From NCBI RefSeq assembly GCF_021191695.1, contig NZ_JAIWPT010000006.1, positions 124,001-188,000 on the forward strand: DNA of 64,000 nucleotides, given 5' to 3'. The DNA is from Proluteimonas luteida. Lineage in GTDB: Bacteria; Pseudomonadota; Gammaproteobacteria; Xanthomonadales; Xanthomonadaceae. The position numbers were made by a program, and so were the translations under genes. The notes under the pieces were generated by a model that was not told the origin of the DNA, did no database searches, and was given only the letters and a program-made list of their open reading frames with translations. Below, one piece after another: positions 31,581 to 40,503 of the stretch; within the stretch, counting starts at the first letter, position 1, and every line of letters begins with the position of its first letter.

Positions 31581-33065
31581 TCAGTCCGCCGGCACCGTCC
31601 GCTCGCGCGCCCAGGCGCGCAGCGCATCGACCTGTTCGCGCATCAGCACCGACAGCGGCCGGGTCTGGCGCAGTTCGGCACGCAGCAGGAAGTCGCCCAG
31701 CGGAACCTCCGCCGCGTGCGCGGCGTACAGGCCGGCGACGATGGCCTGTTCGATCTCGGCACCGGAGAAGCCGTCGGCGGCGGCCGCCAGCGCGGCGACA
31801 TCGAAGTCCGCGGGGTCGAGCCCGCGGCGGGCGAGGTGCAGCCGGAACACGTCGGCGCGGGTGTCGGCATCGGGCAGGTCGACGAAGAAGATCTCGTCGA
31901 ACCGGCCCTTGCGCAGCAGTTCCGGCGGCAGTTCGTGGACCTGGTTCGCGGTCGCGACCAGGAACACCTTCGATCTGCGTTCGGCCATCCACGTCAGCAG
32001 GAAGCCGAGCACCCGCCGCGAGACGCCGCCGTCGCTGTCGCCGCTCGAGGCCAGGCCCTTCTCGATCTCGTCGATCCACAGCACGCACGGCGCCAGCTGC
32101 TCGGTCGAGGCGATCGCCTCGCGCAGGTTGCGCTCGGTCTCGCCGTGGTACTTGTCGTAGAGCGTGCCGAAGTCCAGCCGCACCAGCGGCACGCCCAGGG
32201 CCCCGGCGATCGACTTGGCCAGCGCCGACTTGCCGCAGCCCTGCACGCCGAGCAGCAGCACGCCCTTGGGCGGGTCGAGGCCGGGCGGGGCGTCGCCATC
32301 GACGAACACCCGCCGGCGCTGCTCGACCCAGCGCTTGAGCCGCCGCGCACCGGCGACATCGGCGAACTGCGCGGTGTCGTACTCGTAGTGCAGGTGGCCG
32401 CTCTTGTTGAGCAGTTCGAACTTCAGCTTCGCCAGCGCCGGCAGGTCGTCCCGGCACAGCACGCCGTCGGCATGGATCAGCTGGCGCGCGATGCGCCGCG
32501 CATCGCCCAGCGACAGGCCCTGCAGGTTGCGGACGATCTGGCGGACCGCGTCGGCATCGGCCTCGACCCGGCGCCCGCCGTTCTCCTGCTGGTAGGCCGC
32601 GGCCTCGTCGCGGACCACCTTCAGCAGCGCATCGGGGCCGGGCAGGCGCGGGCGGAAGCGCACCGCCAGCGCCTCCAGGTCGTCCGGCAGCTCCACCTTG
32701 TGGCCGACCAGCACGATCACGTGCGGCAGGCTGTTGCGCCGCTGCACCAGGTCGCGCAGCTGGCGCTGGGTGCCGGCATAGCCGAGGTAGGGGTGGAAAT
32801 CGAGCAGCAGGTAGATGCCGCGCTGGTCCGCGTCGCGGATCGCGGCCAGGGTGTTGCTGGCGTCGGGCGCGACATCGGTCGCCTCCTCGCCGTCGAGGTC
32901 GAGCCGGCGCAGGCCCTCGGTGATGGTCCAGCGGTACAGCGCGCGCCAGACCTGCAGCAGCGACTGCCGGAACAGCTCGACCACGCGCGGTTCGTCCGGC
33001 GTCTCGACCACCAGCAGCGGCGTGTTGGCGCGGATCAGCGCGGCCAGGTCCTGCAGTTCGCTCAT
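31581..33065 (-). CDS. AAA-family ATPase, Ycf46 type
   Basis: A 494-residue ATPase. An N-terminal degenerate nucleotide-binding-like domain (residues 1-200) is followed by one AAA module: Walker A GVQGCGKSA, pore region TLYDKYHGETERNLREAI, Walker B CVLWIDEIEKG, sensor VFLVATANQ, arginine fingers RKGRFDE. This two-part layout is typical of Ycf46-like proteins of bacteria and plastids, whose function is not settled. It has no protease domain. It precedes the Roadblock cluster on the same strand. Confidence 0.88.
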   Translation of the reverse strand: MSELQDLAALIRANTPLLVVETPDEPRVVELFRQSLLQVWRALYRWTITEGLRRLDLDGEEATDVAPDASNTLAAIRDADQRGIYLLLDFHPYLGYAGTQRQLRDLVQRRNSLPHVIVLVGHKVELPDDLEALAVRFRPRLPGPDALLKVVRDEAAAYQQENGGRRVEADADAVRQIVRNLQGLSLGDARRIARQLIHADGVLCRDDLPALAKLKFELLNKSGHLHYEYDTAQFADVAGARRLKRWVEQRRRVFVDGDAPPGLDPPKGVLLLGVQGCGKSALAKSIAGALGVPLVRLDFGTLYDKYHGETERNLREAIASTEQLAPCVLWIDEIEKGLASSGDSDGGVSRRVLGFLLTWMAERRSKVFLVATANQVHELPPELLRKGRFDEIFFVDLPDADTRADVFRLHLARRGLDPADFDVAALAAAADGFSGAEIEQAIVAGLYAAHAAEVPLGDFLLRAELRQTRPLSVLMREQVDALRAWARERTVPAD

Positions 33066-33193
33066 GGGCGCTTGCCGATCGATGGGGCGGGATGCCGATG
33101 GTAAACGGCAGCCGGCCCGCGTCGGCGGCCGCGGTCGCGGCCCGGACGGGGGCGGTGTACGCTCGGCCCCTGGCGTGGACGCTGGAGACTTCG

Positions 33194-33826
33194 ATGAAGA
33201 CGGTGCTGGTGGCCAGTTCCAAGGGCGGTGTCGGCAAGACCACGATCGCGACCCATCTGGCGGCGCAGGCGGCCCTGGCGGGCGAGTCCACGGTGTTGAT
33301 CGACGCCGACCCGCAGGGCTCGTCGACGCGCTGGGCCGAGCGCCGCGCCGGCCTCGACAGCGCGGTGCTGCCGCTCGACGGCAGCGCCCGCCAGCGCAAG
33401 GCCTGGAAGTCGATCCCCGAGGACACCACCCGCGTGGTCGTCGATGCCGCCGCCGGGGCGATGGCCGACGATCTCGAGGCCTGGCTCGAACATGCCGAAG
33501 CGGTGGTGGTGCCGGTGCTGCCGTCGGCGCTGGACATCGACGCCACCGTCGGCTTCCTCAATTCGCTGGCCAAGGCCGAGCGCGTCCGCCGCGGCCAGGT
33601 CCGCGTCGGGCTGGTCGCCAACCGCCTGCGGCCGTGGACCAACGCCTCGCAGCAGGCGGTCGCGCTGCTCGAGCAGTGGCCCTACCCGGTGGTCGCGCAA
33701 CTGCGCGACAGCCAGGCCTATGTGATGCTGGTGGGGCTGGGCAAGAGCCTGTTCGACTACCATTCGGCCCAGGTCCGCGATCATCAGGAAGACTGGAAGC
33801 CGCTGCTGAGGTGGCTGAAGAAGTGA
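33194..33826 (+). CDS. Orphan ParA-family ATPase
   Basis: A 210-residue ParA/MinD-superfamily protein with the deviant Walker A SKGGVGKTT, a Walker A' IDADPQGSS and VVVDAAAGAM. No parB-like gene is adjacent. Orphan ParA proteins position cell-surface machines or chromosomal cargo. GGAG lies six bases before the ATG at 33194. It diverges from the AAA ATPase gene and precedes a SixA-like gene by 49 bp. Confidence 0.9.
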   Translation: MKTVLVASSKGGVGKTTIATHLAAQAALAGESTVLIDADPQGSSTRWAERRAGLDSAVLPLDGSARQRKAWKSIPEDTTRVVVDAAAGAMADDLEAWLEHAEAVVVPVLPSALDIDATVGFLNSLAKAERVRRGQVRVGLVANRLRPWTNASQQAVALLEQWPYPVVAQLRDSQAYVMLVGLGKSLFDYHSAQVRDHQEDWKPLLRWLKK

Positions 33827-33875
33827 TCCGCCGGCCGACCGCGTCATCCCGCTCCTGCCAGGTACGCCCGATCCC

Positions 33876-34352
33876 ATGCGCGAACTGATCCTGCTCCGCC
33901 ACGCCCACGCCGATCCCGCGCTGCCCGGACAGTCCGACCTGGATCGGCCGCTGTCGGCAGAGGGCCTGGCCGAGGCGGAAAGCGCCGGCCGCTGGCTGCG
34001 CGACAAGGGGCTGGTACCCGACTGCGTGCTGTGTTCGCCGGCGCGGCGCACGCGCGAGACGCTGGAGGCGGTGCTGGGCATCGTCGGCTATGTCGACCAG
34101 CGGCTCGACGAACGCATCTACGAGGCGACCTCCGGCACCCTGGCCGCGCTGGCCGACGACCACCGCGAGGTCGGCCGGCTGCTGCTGGTCGGCCACAATC
34201 CCGGCCTGGAACGGCTGGCCGCGCTGATGCACAGCGGCCAGTCCGGCGACTATCGCGGCATGCCGCCGGCCGGCATCGCCGTGCTGACCCTGCGCGACGG
34301 GGCCACGATCGAGCCCGGCAGCGCCGACCTGTCGGCGTTCTGGTGGCCGTAA
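33876..34352 (+). CDS. Histidine phosphatase, SixA-like
   Basis: A 158-residue histidine-phosphatase-superfamily protein: catalytic LLRHAHAD at the N-terminus, SPARRTRETLE and the second histidine in VGHNPGLE. It has the size and pattern of SixA-type phosphohistidine phosphatases. It sits with the orphan ParA gene upstream and yceI downstream. Confidence 0.88.
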   Translation: MRELILLRHAHADPALPGQSDLDRPLSAEGLAEAESAGRWLRDKGLVPDCVLCSPARRTRETLEAVLGIVGYVDQRLDERIYEATSGTLAALADDHREVGRLLLVGHNPGLERLAALMHSGQSGDYRGMPPAGIAVLTLRDGATIEPGSADLSAFWWP

Positions 34353-34399
34353 CGGCGGCACCGCACCGGCGCCCGTCGTTCCGGCCTTCGCGACCGCCC

Positions 34400-34996
34400 A
34401 TGCCGCTGGCACGAACCCCGTGGCGCCCGCGACCCGGCCTGCGCATCGCCGTGGTCGCCCTGGCCCTGCTGGCCGCGGGATCGTCGGGCGCGAGCAGCCG
34501 GATCGCGCTGGACACCGCGCTGTCGCAGATCGGCTTCACCCTGAAGACGCGCTGGGGCCAGACCCTCGAGGGCCACTTCCCGTCCTGGCACGGCGAGATC
34601 GTCGTGCTCGACGACGGCCGCCACCAGGTGCGGCTGCTGCTGCCCACGCGCGAGGTCGAGATCAGCGGCTCGCGCAACTTCACCCGCATCACCCGCGGCC
34701 CCGGCTTCTTCGATGCCGAGCGCTATCCCGAAATGCTGTTCGTGTCCGATCCCTACCCGGGCACGCTGGCCCGCGACGGCGGCGAGATGGCCGGGGTGCT
34801 GAGCATCCGCGGCGTGCGCCAGCGCGAGACGTTCACGATCGCGGCGTCCGAGTGCGTGCGGCCGGCGCTGGACTGCGACGTGGTCGGCCAGGGCAACGTG
34901 CGCCGCAGCCGCTACGCGATGGACCGCTGGTCCTACGCCCTGTCCGACGAGGTGCGCTTCACCCTGCGCATCCGCGCGGCGGCGGATCCGGACTGA
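34400..34996 (+). CDS. YceI-family periplasmic protein
   Basis: A 198-residue protein with a Sec signal (VVALALLAAGSSGAS) and the YceI lipocalin-like pattern: SQIGFTLKTRWGQTLEGHF, SGSRNFTRITRGPGFFDAERYPEM, GVLSIRGVRQRETFTI. YceI proteins bind polyprenoid or fatty-acid ligands. It overlaps the next gene by one base (TGATG), so it may be coupled with the phospholipase D lipoprotein. Confidence 0.85.
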   Translation: MPLARTPWRPRPGLRIAVVALALLAAGSSGASSRIALDTALSQIGFTLKTRWGQTLEGHFPSWHGEIVVLDDGRHQVRLLLPTREVEISGSRNFTRITRGPGFFDAERYPEMLFVSDPYPGTLARDGGEMAGVLSIRGVRQRETFTIAASECVRPALDCDVVGQGNVRRSRYAMDRWSYALSDEVRFTLRIRAAADPD

Positions 34997-36939
34997 TGCA
35001 CGGGATGTTGCGGGCGCTGGTGCTGGTCGTCGCACTGGCGGGCTCGGCCTGCACCACGCTGCCGCAGGGCAAGCGCGAGGCCGCGGCCCACATCGCCGTC
35101 GCCGCGCGTTCGACCGAACTGGTCTGCGAACGCGCCGACGCCTGCGCCACGCCGTCGCCGCTGCGCGAACTCGGCGAGCAGGCGTTCGCCGCCAGTGCGC
35201 CGGACGCACCGCGCCACCACGCGCTGCTGCTCGACTACGGCCAGGACGCCCTGCTGGCGCGTCTGGACCTGATCCGCGGCGCGCAGCGCACGATCGACCT
35301 GCAGACCTACATCTTCGACGAGGACGATTCCGGGCACCTGGTGCTCGAGGAGCTGCTGGCCGCGGCCCGGCGCGGCGTGCAGGTCCGCGTGCTGGTCGAC
35401 CAGCTGTCGGCGCTGCGTACCGTCGAGACGCTGTCGGCGCTGGCCGGCGCGCACACCAACTTCGAGCTGCGCATCTACAACCCGCTGCTCGGCCGCGCGC
35501 GCATCAGCTATCCGCAGTACGCGCTGGCCGCGGCCTGCTGCTGGCGCCGGCTCAACCAGCGCATGCACGGCAAGGTGCTGCTGGTCGACGGCCTGGTCGG
35601 CATTACCGGCGGACGCAACTACCAGGACGACTACTTCGACTGGAATGCCAGTTTCAATTTCCGCGACCGCGACGTGCTGATCGCCGGTCCGGCGGTGCTG
35701 GAGATGGAGGAGAACTTCATCGCGTTCTGGCACGCGCCGCTGAGCCGCCCGGTTGAGCAACTGGCCGATGTCGGCCGGCACCTGCTGCGCCACGGCGTGC
35801 CGGAGGTGTCGTTCCGGGACTACGCGCGGCCGACGCGCGTGGCCGCGGTGTCGGCCGACGCCAGCGACGGCGCGCTGATACGGCAGCGGCTGGTCGACGC
35901 CGCGGTCGAGGTCGGCGAGATCGAGTTCATCGCCGACCTGCCGGGCAAGCACCGGCGCGATCCCGAATACGCGGCCGCGGCCTCGACGGCCACGCCGCGG
36001 CTGCGCGAGCTGATCGAGTCGACCGAGCGCGAGCTGCTGCTGCAGACGCCGTACCTGGTGCTGTCGAAACCGGCCGAGCAGATGTTCGCGGACATGCGCG
36101 CGCGGCCCGAGCCGCCGCAGGTGATCGTCTCGACCAACAGCCTCGCCGCGACCGACTCGTTCATCACCTACGCGCTGTCGTACAAGTACAAGCGCCGCCA
36201 CCTGCGCGACTTCGGCTTCCACATCTACGAGTACAAGCCGTTCCCGACCGACGCGCCGATCGACCTGGAGCTGACCGGCGCGGTCGGCATCTCGTGGAAT
36301 ACCGACGGCAGCGTCAATCTCGACGCGCCCGGCAACGGCGTGGCGACCACGCGCGACGAGGCGCTGGCGGCGCGTCCGCCGACCGCGCCGCCGCTGACCC
36401 GCGAGTATTCGGCGCTGCGCTACGCCGGCATCGGCGTCAACCGCCGGGTGCCGCTGCAGCGCGCCGGCGTGCGCATCGGCCTGCACGCCAAGTCGATGGT
36501 CATCGACGACCGCGTCGGCGTGGTCGGTACCCACAACTTCGATCCGCGCGGCGACAACCTCAACACCGAAAGCGCGATCGTCGTGCACGACCCGGACTTC
36601 GCCGCCCAGCTCGCCACCAGCATCCGCCGCGACATCGCCCCGGAGAACGCCTGGACCATCGCCCGGCGCGACCGCCCGGTCATCCTGCCGGGCGTCGACT
36701 ACTCGATGGCCAAGATGTCCGAGCGGCTGCCGGTGTTCGACCTGTGGCCGACCCGCTACGCCACCAGCTATGAGTTCGTGCCGGGCCCCGACTGCCCGGC
36801 GCCGCTGCCGCCGGACGATCCCGGCTTCCGCCAGTGCTACACGCCGGTCGGCGACTTCCCCGAGGTCAGCATCGGCTGGCGCAGCCTGCTGACCCGGATC
36901 TTCACCGCCTTCGGCGCCGGGCTGGTGCCGATCCTCTAG
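34996..36939 (+). CDS. Phospholipase D-family lipoprotein, ClsC-like
   Basis: A 647-residue lipoprotein (lipobox LAGSAC) with two HKD motifs: MHGKVLLVDGLVGITGGRN and LHAKSMVIDDRVGVVGTHNFDPRGD. This layout is that of ClsC-type cardiolipin synthases or related phosphatidyltransferases, acting on phospholipids at the membrane face. A Pro-rich stretch near residue 790-800 of the gene's codons is absent; the C-terminal 60 residues (PGPDCPAPLPPDDPGF) are Cys/Pro-rich. The gene follows yceI immediately. Confidence 0.88.
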   Translation: MHGMLRALVLVVALAGSACTTLPQGKREAAAHIAVAARSTELVCERADACATPSPLRELGEQAFAASAPDAPRHHALLLDYGQDALLARLDLIRGAQRTIDLQTYIFDEDDSGHLVLEELLAAARRGVQVRVLVDQLSALRTVETLSALAGAHTNFELRIYNPLLGRARISYPQYALAAACCWRRLNQRMHGKVLLVDGLVGITGGRNYQDDYFDWNASFNFRDRDVLIAGPAVLEMEENFIAFWHAPLSRPVEQLADVGRHLLRHGVPEVSFRDYARPTRVAAVSADASDGALIRQRLVDAAVEVGEIEFIADLPGKHRRDPEYAAAASTATPRLRELIESTERELLLQTPYLVLSKPAEQMFADMRARPEPPQVIVSTNSLAATDSFITYALSYKYKRRHLRDFGFHIYEYKPFPTDAPIDLELTGAVGISWNTDGSVNLDAPGNGVATTRDEALAARPPTAPPLTREYSALRYAGIGVNRRVPLQRAGVRIGLHAKSMVIDDRVGVVGTHNFDPRGDNLNTESAIVVHDPDFAAQLATSIRRDIAPENAWTIARRDRPVILPGVDYSMAKMSERLPVFDLWPTRYATSYEFVPGPDCPAPLPPDDPGFRQCYTPVGDFPEVSIGWRSLLTRIFTAFGAGLVPIL

Positions 36940-37322
36940 CTGTTTCTCCAACGTCCGGGGAAGACGGCCGCGCCGATCCTGCGCAGGTCGGCCCATGCGG
37001 CCGACGCGTGCGACGCGGCGGCCGGTCGCGAGATGCCGCCGGGCATCTGCCCGAAGCGGTCTGACCGGCGTCCTGGCGTCGGGGGCGTTGCCCCGACCTA
37101 CGCTCGAGGAATCCTAGGAAACCCAGAAAAACCGGCCTTCTCCGGGGGCAGGGGAAGAGGGTCGCGCCGATCCTGCGCAGGCCGGCCCTGCACGGCCGAG
37201 GCTGTCTCTAAATGAACTCTAACTGAACATATTCCGGTCATGACTTCCGGCACGTGGTGTTATCGGACGGTGGTGTTGTAGTCTACCAACACACCGAATC
37301 ACAACCACACCGGAGCACGACC
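36940..37322. repeat. Intergenic region with repeats and a REP-like palindrome
   Basis: No gene is visible in 383 bases. An imperfect direct repeat of about 48 bp occurs at about 36957-37002 and 37153-37199 (shared core CGCGCCGATCCTGCGCAGG). Between them lies the palindrome GTCGGGGGCGTTGCCCCGAC (37078-37097) followed by CTACG, the same family as at 26936 and 4311. The right end leads into the three small genes. Confidence 0.6.
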
Positions 37323-37490
37323 ATGCAGACCCAGACCCCGCGCACCACCCCCGCCGCCCGCCCCCTGCTGCCGGCCGCACCCCGCTACGCCGCCCGCGAC
37401 TTCGGCACCGGCTACGGCCGCAGCAGCGGTTACGCCGCCGCCCGCCGCTACAGCCAGACGACCACGCCCGCGCGCTTCCGCGTCGTCTGA
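37323..37490 (+). CDS. Small Arg/Gly/Tyr-rich protein, first of three paralogues
   Basis: A 55-residue cationic protein, start MQTQTPRTTPAAR. The ATG at 37323 has GGAG eight bases upstream. The core is RDFGTGYGRSSGYAAARRY and the end PARFRVV. It shares this core and end with the two following genes. No signal peptide or membrane helix. I do not know the family. Three tandem, conserved frames with separate ribosome-binding sites argue that it is real. Confidence 0.7.
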   Translation: MQTQTPRTTPAARPLLPAAPRYAARDFGTGYGRSSGYAAARRYSQTTTPARFRVV

Positions 37491-37546
37491 ACCGCGCCAT
37501 CCGCTCCCGCGTCCACCCGTTCTCCCCCATCTCCAAGGAAACCGCC

Positions 37547-37720
37547 ATGAACCGCATGCACGACATCGTCCGCGCCGCCGCCATCCGCCTTGCCCCCGCT
37601 GCCCGCCCCGTCCCGCGCCCCGCCCGCGATTTCGGCATCGGCTACGGCCGCAGCCACGGCTACGCCCGCCAGCGCAGCTACGTCCAGGCCTCGGTGCCGG
37701 CCCGCTTCCGCGTCGCCTGA
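37547..37720 (+). CDS. Small Arg/Gly/Tyr-rich protein, second of three paralogues
   Basis: A 57-residue protein beginning MNRMHDIVRAAAIRLAP, with AAGGA seven bases before the ATG. Core RDFGIGYGRSHGYARQRSY, end VPARFRVA. Its start (M..MHDIVRA) and core match the third gene almost exactly, while the middle Pro/Ala-rich linker varies. It lies 56 bp after the first gene. Strongly basic; nucleic-acid binding is possible but unsupported by a known motif. Confidence 0.72.
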   Translation: MNRMHDIVRAAAIRLAPAARPVPRPARDFGIGYGRSHGYARQRSYVQASVPARFRVA

Positions 37721-37791
37721 GCCGCCGCGCGCCGCGATCCACCGCCCCGCCATTCCCCGCCCCGTCTCCCGACCCGCGACAGGAGCCCGCC

Positions 37792-37950
37792 ATGACCCCC
37801 ATGCACGACATCGTCCGCGCCCAGCCGGCGCCCCGTCCCGCCCCGCGCGCCGTGCGCGAATTCGGCACCGGCTACGGTCGCAGCCATGGCGACGCCCGCC
37901 AGCGCAGCTACGCCACGGCCTCGATGCCGGCGCGCTTCCGCGTCGCCTGA
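37792..37950 (+). CDS. Small Arg/Gly/Tyr-rich protein, third of three paralogues
   Basis: A 52-residue protein beginning MTPMHDIVRAQPAPRPAP, with AGGAG seven bases before the ATG. Core REFGTGYGRSHGDARQRSY, end MPARFRVA. It lies 71 bp after the second gene and 80 bp before the thioesterase gene. The changes relative to the second copy are mostly conservative or in the linker, the pattern expected of selected coding sequence. Confidence 0.72.
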   Translation: MTPMHDIVRAQPAPRPAPRAVREFGTGYGRSHGDARQRSYATASMPARFRVA

Positions 37951-38030
37951 GCCTGGGTTTCCGCGTCCGCGTTGACGCCCCATCGGCCGCCGCCTAGGCT
38001 CCAGCGCTTCCCCGCCCCGGACCCGAGCCG

Positions 38031-38447
38031 ATGTTCCACAACGAGACCACCGTCGACGCGCTCAATGCGCTGTCCCGCAATACCGCGATCGAGACCCTGG
38101 GCATCGTGTTCACCGAGATCGGGCCCGACTTCGTGCGCGCGACGATGCCGGTCGATCCGCGCACCCACCAGCCCTACGGCCTGCTGCATGGCGGTGCCTC
38201 GGCGCTGCTGGCCGAGACGCTCGGCAGCACCGCCGGCGGCATGGCCGCGCCGGAGGGCTGCGGCGTGGTCGGCATCGAGATCAACGCCAACCATCTGCGC
38301 GGCGCACGTGGCGGCACCGTCACCGGCACCGCGCGTCCGCTGCACGTCGGCCGCAGTACCCAGGTGTGGGAAATCCGCATCGAGGATGGCGCCGGCAAGC
38401 TGGTGTGCGTGTCCCGGCTGACGCTGGCGGTGATTCCCAAGCCGTGA
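38031..38447 (+). CDS. Hotdog-fold thioesterase, YdiI/PaaI type
   Basis: A 138-residue acyl-CoA thioesterase with the family pattern: LGIVFTEIGPDFVRATMPVD, the catalytic-loop YGLLHGGASALLAETLGSTAG (Glu nucleophile region), and GTARPLHVGRSTQVWEIRI. It resembles 1,4-dihydroxy-2-naphthoyl-CoA thioesterases (YdiI/MenI), but other aryl- or acyl-CoA substrates are equally possible. It stands alone between the small-gene array and the acyltransferase. Confidence 0.88.
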   Translation: MFHNETTVDALNALSRNTAIETLGIVFTEIGPDFVRATMPVDPRTHQPYGLLHGGASALLAETLGSTAGGMAAPEGCGVVGIEINANHLRGARGGTVTGTARPLHVGRSTQVWEIRIEDGAGKLVCVSRLTLAVIPKP

Positions 38448-38496
38448 CGCGCGTCGCCAGTGGCGGCCGACGGCCGCGTTTGGGTATCGTGCGCAC

Positions 38497-39297
38497 ATGA
38501 GCCATCCCCCCACTTCCGCCGCCTCCGGCGGCGCGGCCGCGCGCGCGCTGCGCTATGCCGTGCGCGTGCCGATGCTGCTGTGGCATGTGCTGGTGCACCT
38601 GCCGGTCGTGCTGCTGTTGGGCACGCCGCTGGTCCGGGACGTGCGCGTCGGCGGCGAGCCGCTCGGCCACCGCGCGATCCGCTGGTGGCAGGGCGGGCTG
38701 ATGCGGCTGTTCGGCTTCCGCATGCGCCGGATCGGCACGCCGCTGCCGGGCGCGGTGCTGTTCGTGTCCAACCATGTCAGCTGGATCGACATCGTCGCGC
38801 TGCACAGCCAGCGGATGATGGGCTTCGTCGCCAAGCGCGAGATCGCCGGCTGGCCGGTGGTCGGCTGGCTGGCCGGCCGCGGCGAGACGATCTTCCACCA
38901 GCGCGGCAACCAGGAGTCGCTGGGCGGGGTGCTGCAGGAGATGCTGGCGCGGCTGCGCAGCGGGCGCTCGGTCGGCGTGTTTCCCGAAGGCCGCACCCGC
39001 GACGGCCGCGAGGTCGGGCCGTTCCATGCGCGCATCTTCCTGGCCGCGGTCGAGGCCGGGGTCGCGGTGCAGCCGGTGGCGCTGCGCTACGGCGCCGGCG
39101 GCAGCGCGCAGACGATCGTGGCCTTCGGTCCGCACGAATCGTTCCTTGCCAATTTCCTGCGGCTGCTCGGCGAGCCGGCGCGCGATGCCGACGTGATCTT
39201 CCTCGAGCCGATCCTGCCCGGCAACGGCGACGGCCGCCGGCGCATCGCCGAGATCGCGCGCGAGCGCATCGTCGCGGCGCTGGGGGCGGCGGGATGA
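38497..39297 (+). CDS. 1-acyl-glycerol-3-phosphate acyltransferase family (PlsC-like)
   Basis: A 266-residue acyltransferase with one N-terminal hydrophobic helix, catalytic NHVSWID (NHx4D type), FPEGRTRDG and a final PVALRY. Family members acylate lysophosphatidate or ornithine-lipid precursors at the inner membrane. Its stop overlaps the start of the next hydrolase gene (ATGA), indicating coupling. Confidence 0.87.
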   Translation: MSHPPTSAASGGAAARALRYAVRVPMLLWHVLVHLPVVLLLGTPLVRDVRVGGEPLGHRAIRWWQGGLMRLFGFRMRRIGTPLPGAVLFVSNHVSWIDIVALHSQRMMGFVAKREIAGWPVVGWLAGRGETIFHQRGNQESLGGVLQEMLARLRSGRSVGVFPEGRTRDGREVGPFHARIFLAAVEAGVAVQPVALRYGAGGSAQTIVAFGPHESFLANFLRLLGEPARDADVIFLEPILPGNGDGRRRIAEIARERIVAALGAAG

Positions 39298-40415
39298 CCG
39301 CCGGGCGGCCGCCGGTGCCTGCCGACGCGGTGCCGCCCGCACAGGACGGCACCCGGGTCGTCGGCGCCGACTACACGCCGCCCACCTGGCTGCGCAGCCC
39401 GCATCTGCAGACGGTGCTGGGCAGCAGCCCGTGGCGACGCCAGCGCGGCGCGCGTGCGCTGGCCGCGACCGGCGCCATCACCACCGAGCACCTGGTCGAC
39501 GGCGGCGACGGCGTGCGCCTGCACGGCCTGCACAGCGCGGTGCCCGGACGCCCGTCGCGTGGCCTGGCGCTGCTGCTGCACGGCTGGGAAGGCAGCACCG
39601 AATCGAGCTACATGCGCCAGACCGCGGCCCGGCTGCTCGATCTCGAATTTGAGGTGTTCCGGCTCAACTTCCGCGACCACGGCGGCAGCCATCATCTCAA
39701 CGAGGCGATCTTCCATTCCAACCGCATCGACGAGGTCGTGCACGCGGCCTGCGACGTCGCCGACCGCTTCGGCGCACGGCCGATGGTCGCGGCCGGCTAT
39801 TCGCTGGGCGGCAACTTCGCGCTGCGCTTGGCGATGCGCGCCCCGGCGGCCGGGTTGCCGCTGGTCGGCGTCGCCTCGGTCTGCCCGGTCATCGACCCGG
39901 CGCGCACGATGGTCTACATGGAGCGCGGCCTGCGCTTCTACCTGCGCCATTTCGAACGCACCTGGCGCGGCTCGCTGCGGCGCAAACGCGAGCTGTTCCC
40001 CGAACGACACGCGTTCGACGATGCGACGCTGCGCCTGGGCATGCGTGAGCTGACCGAATGGCTGGTGCAGACGCATACCGATTTCGGCACGATCGAGAAC
40101 TACTTCGACGGTTACTCCGTGGCCGGCGACCGCCTGGCCGGGCTGCAGGTGCCGACCCGGATCCTGATGGCGGCCGACGACCCGGTAATCCCGCTCGACG
40201 AGTTCCACGCGCTGACCCTGCCGGCGCACGCGCGGGTCGAGATCAGCCGCTGGGGCGGGCACTGCGGCTTCCTGCTGGACGCCAGCCTCGACGGCTTCGC
40301 CGAGGGCTGGGTCGCCACGCGGCTGGCGGCGCACGCCGATGCCGCCGGCGAGGGACCCACGCGCGCGCCGCTGTCGGCGGCGGTGCAGGCCTGCATGGAC
40401 GCGCCCGCCGGCTGA
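39294..40415 (+). CDS. Alpha/beta hydrolase, YheT-like
   Basis: A 373-residue hydrolase of the YheT/ABHD1-3 family: oxyanion HGWEGS, NFRDHGGSHHLN, nucleophile elbow GYSLGGN, and the late acid/His part MAADDPVIP...GGHCGF. ABHD-type members are lipid esterases. Starts inside the stop of the PlsC-like gene, so the two may remodel lipids together. Confidence 0.88.
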   Translation: MTAGRPPVPADAVPPAQDGTRVVGADYTPPTWLRSPHLQTVLGSSPWRRQRGARALAATGAITTEHLVDGGDGVRLHGLHSAVPGRPSRGLALLLHGWEGSTESSYMRQTAARLLDLEFEVFRLNFRDHGGSHHLNEAIFHSNRIDEVVHAACDVADRFGARPMVAAGYSLGGNFALRLAMRAPAAGLPLVGVASVCPVIDPARTMVYMERGLRFYLRHFERTWRGSLRRKRELFPERHAFDDATLRLGMRELTEWLVQTHTDFGTIENYFDGYSVAGDRLAGLQVPTRILMAADDPVIPLDEFHALTLPAHARVEISRWGGHCGFLLDASLDGFAEGWVATRLAAHADAAGEGPTRAPLSAAVQACMDAPAG

Positions 40416-40503
40416 GCGCGGGGCCCGCCCGGCCCGGGTCGGCGCGGCCGCTACAATGGCCGGCCCTTCGACCGGCCGGCCACTGCGCCGGGACATCACA
40501 GAC

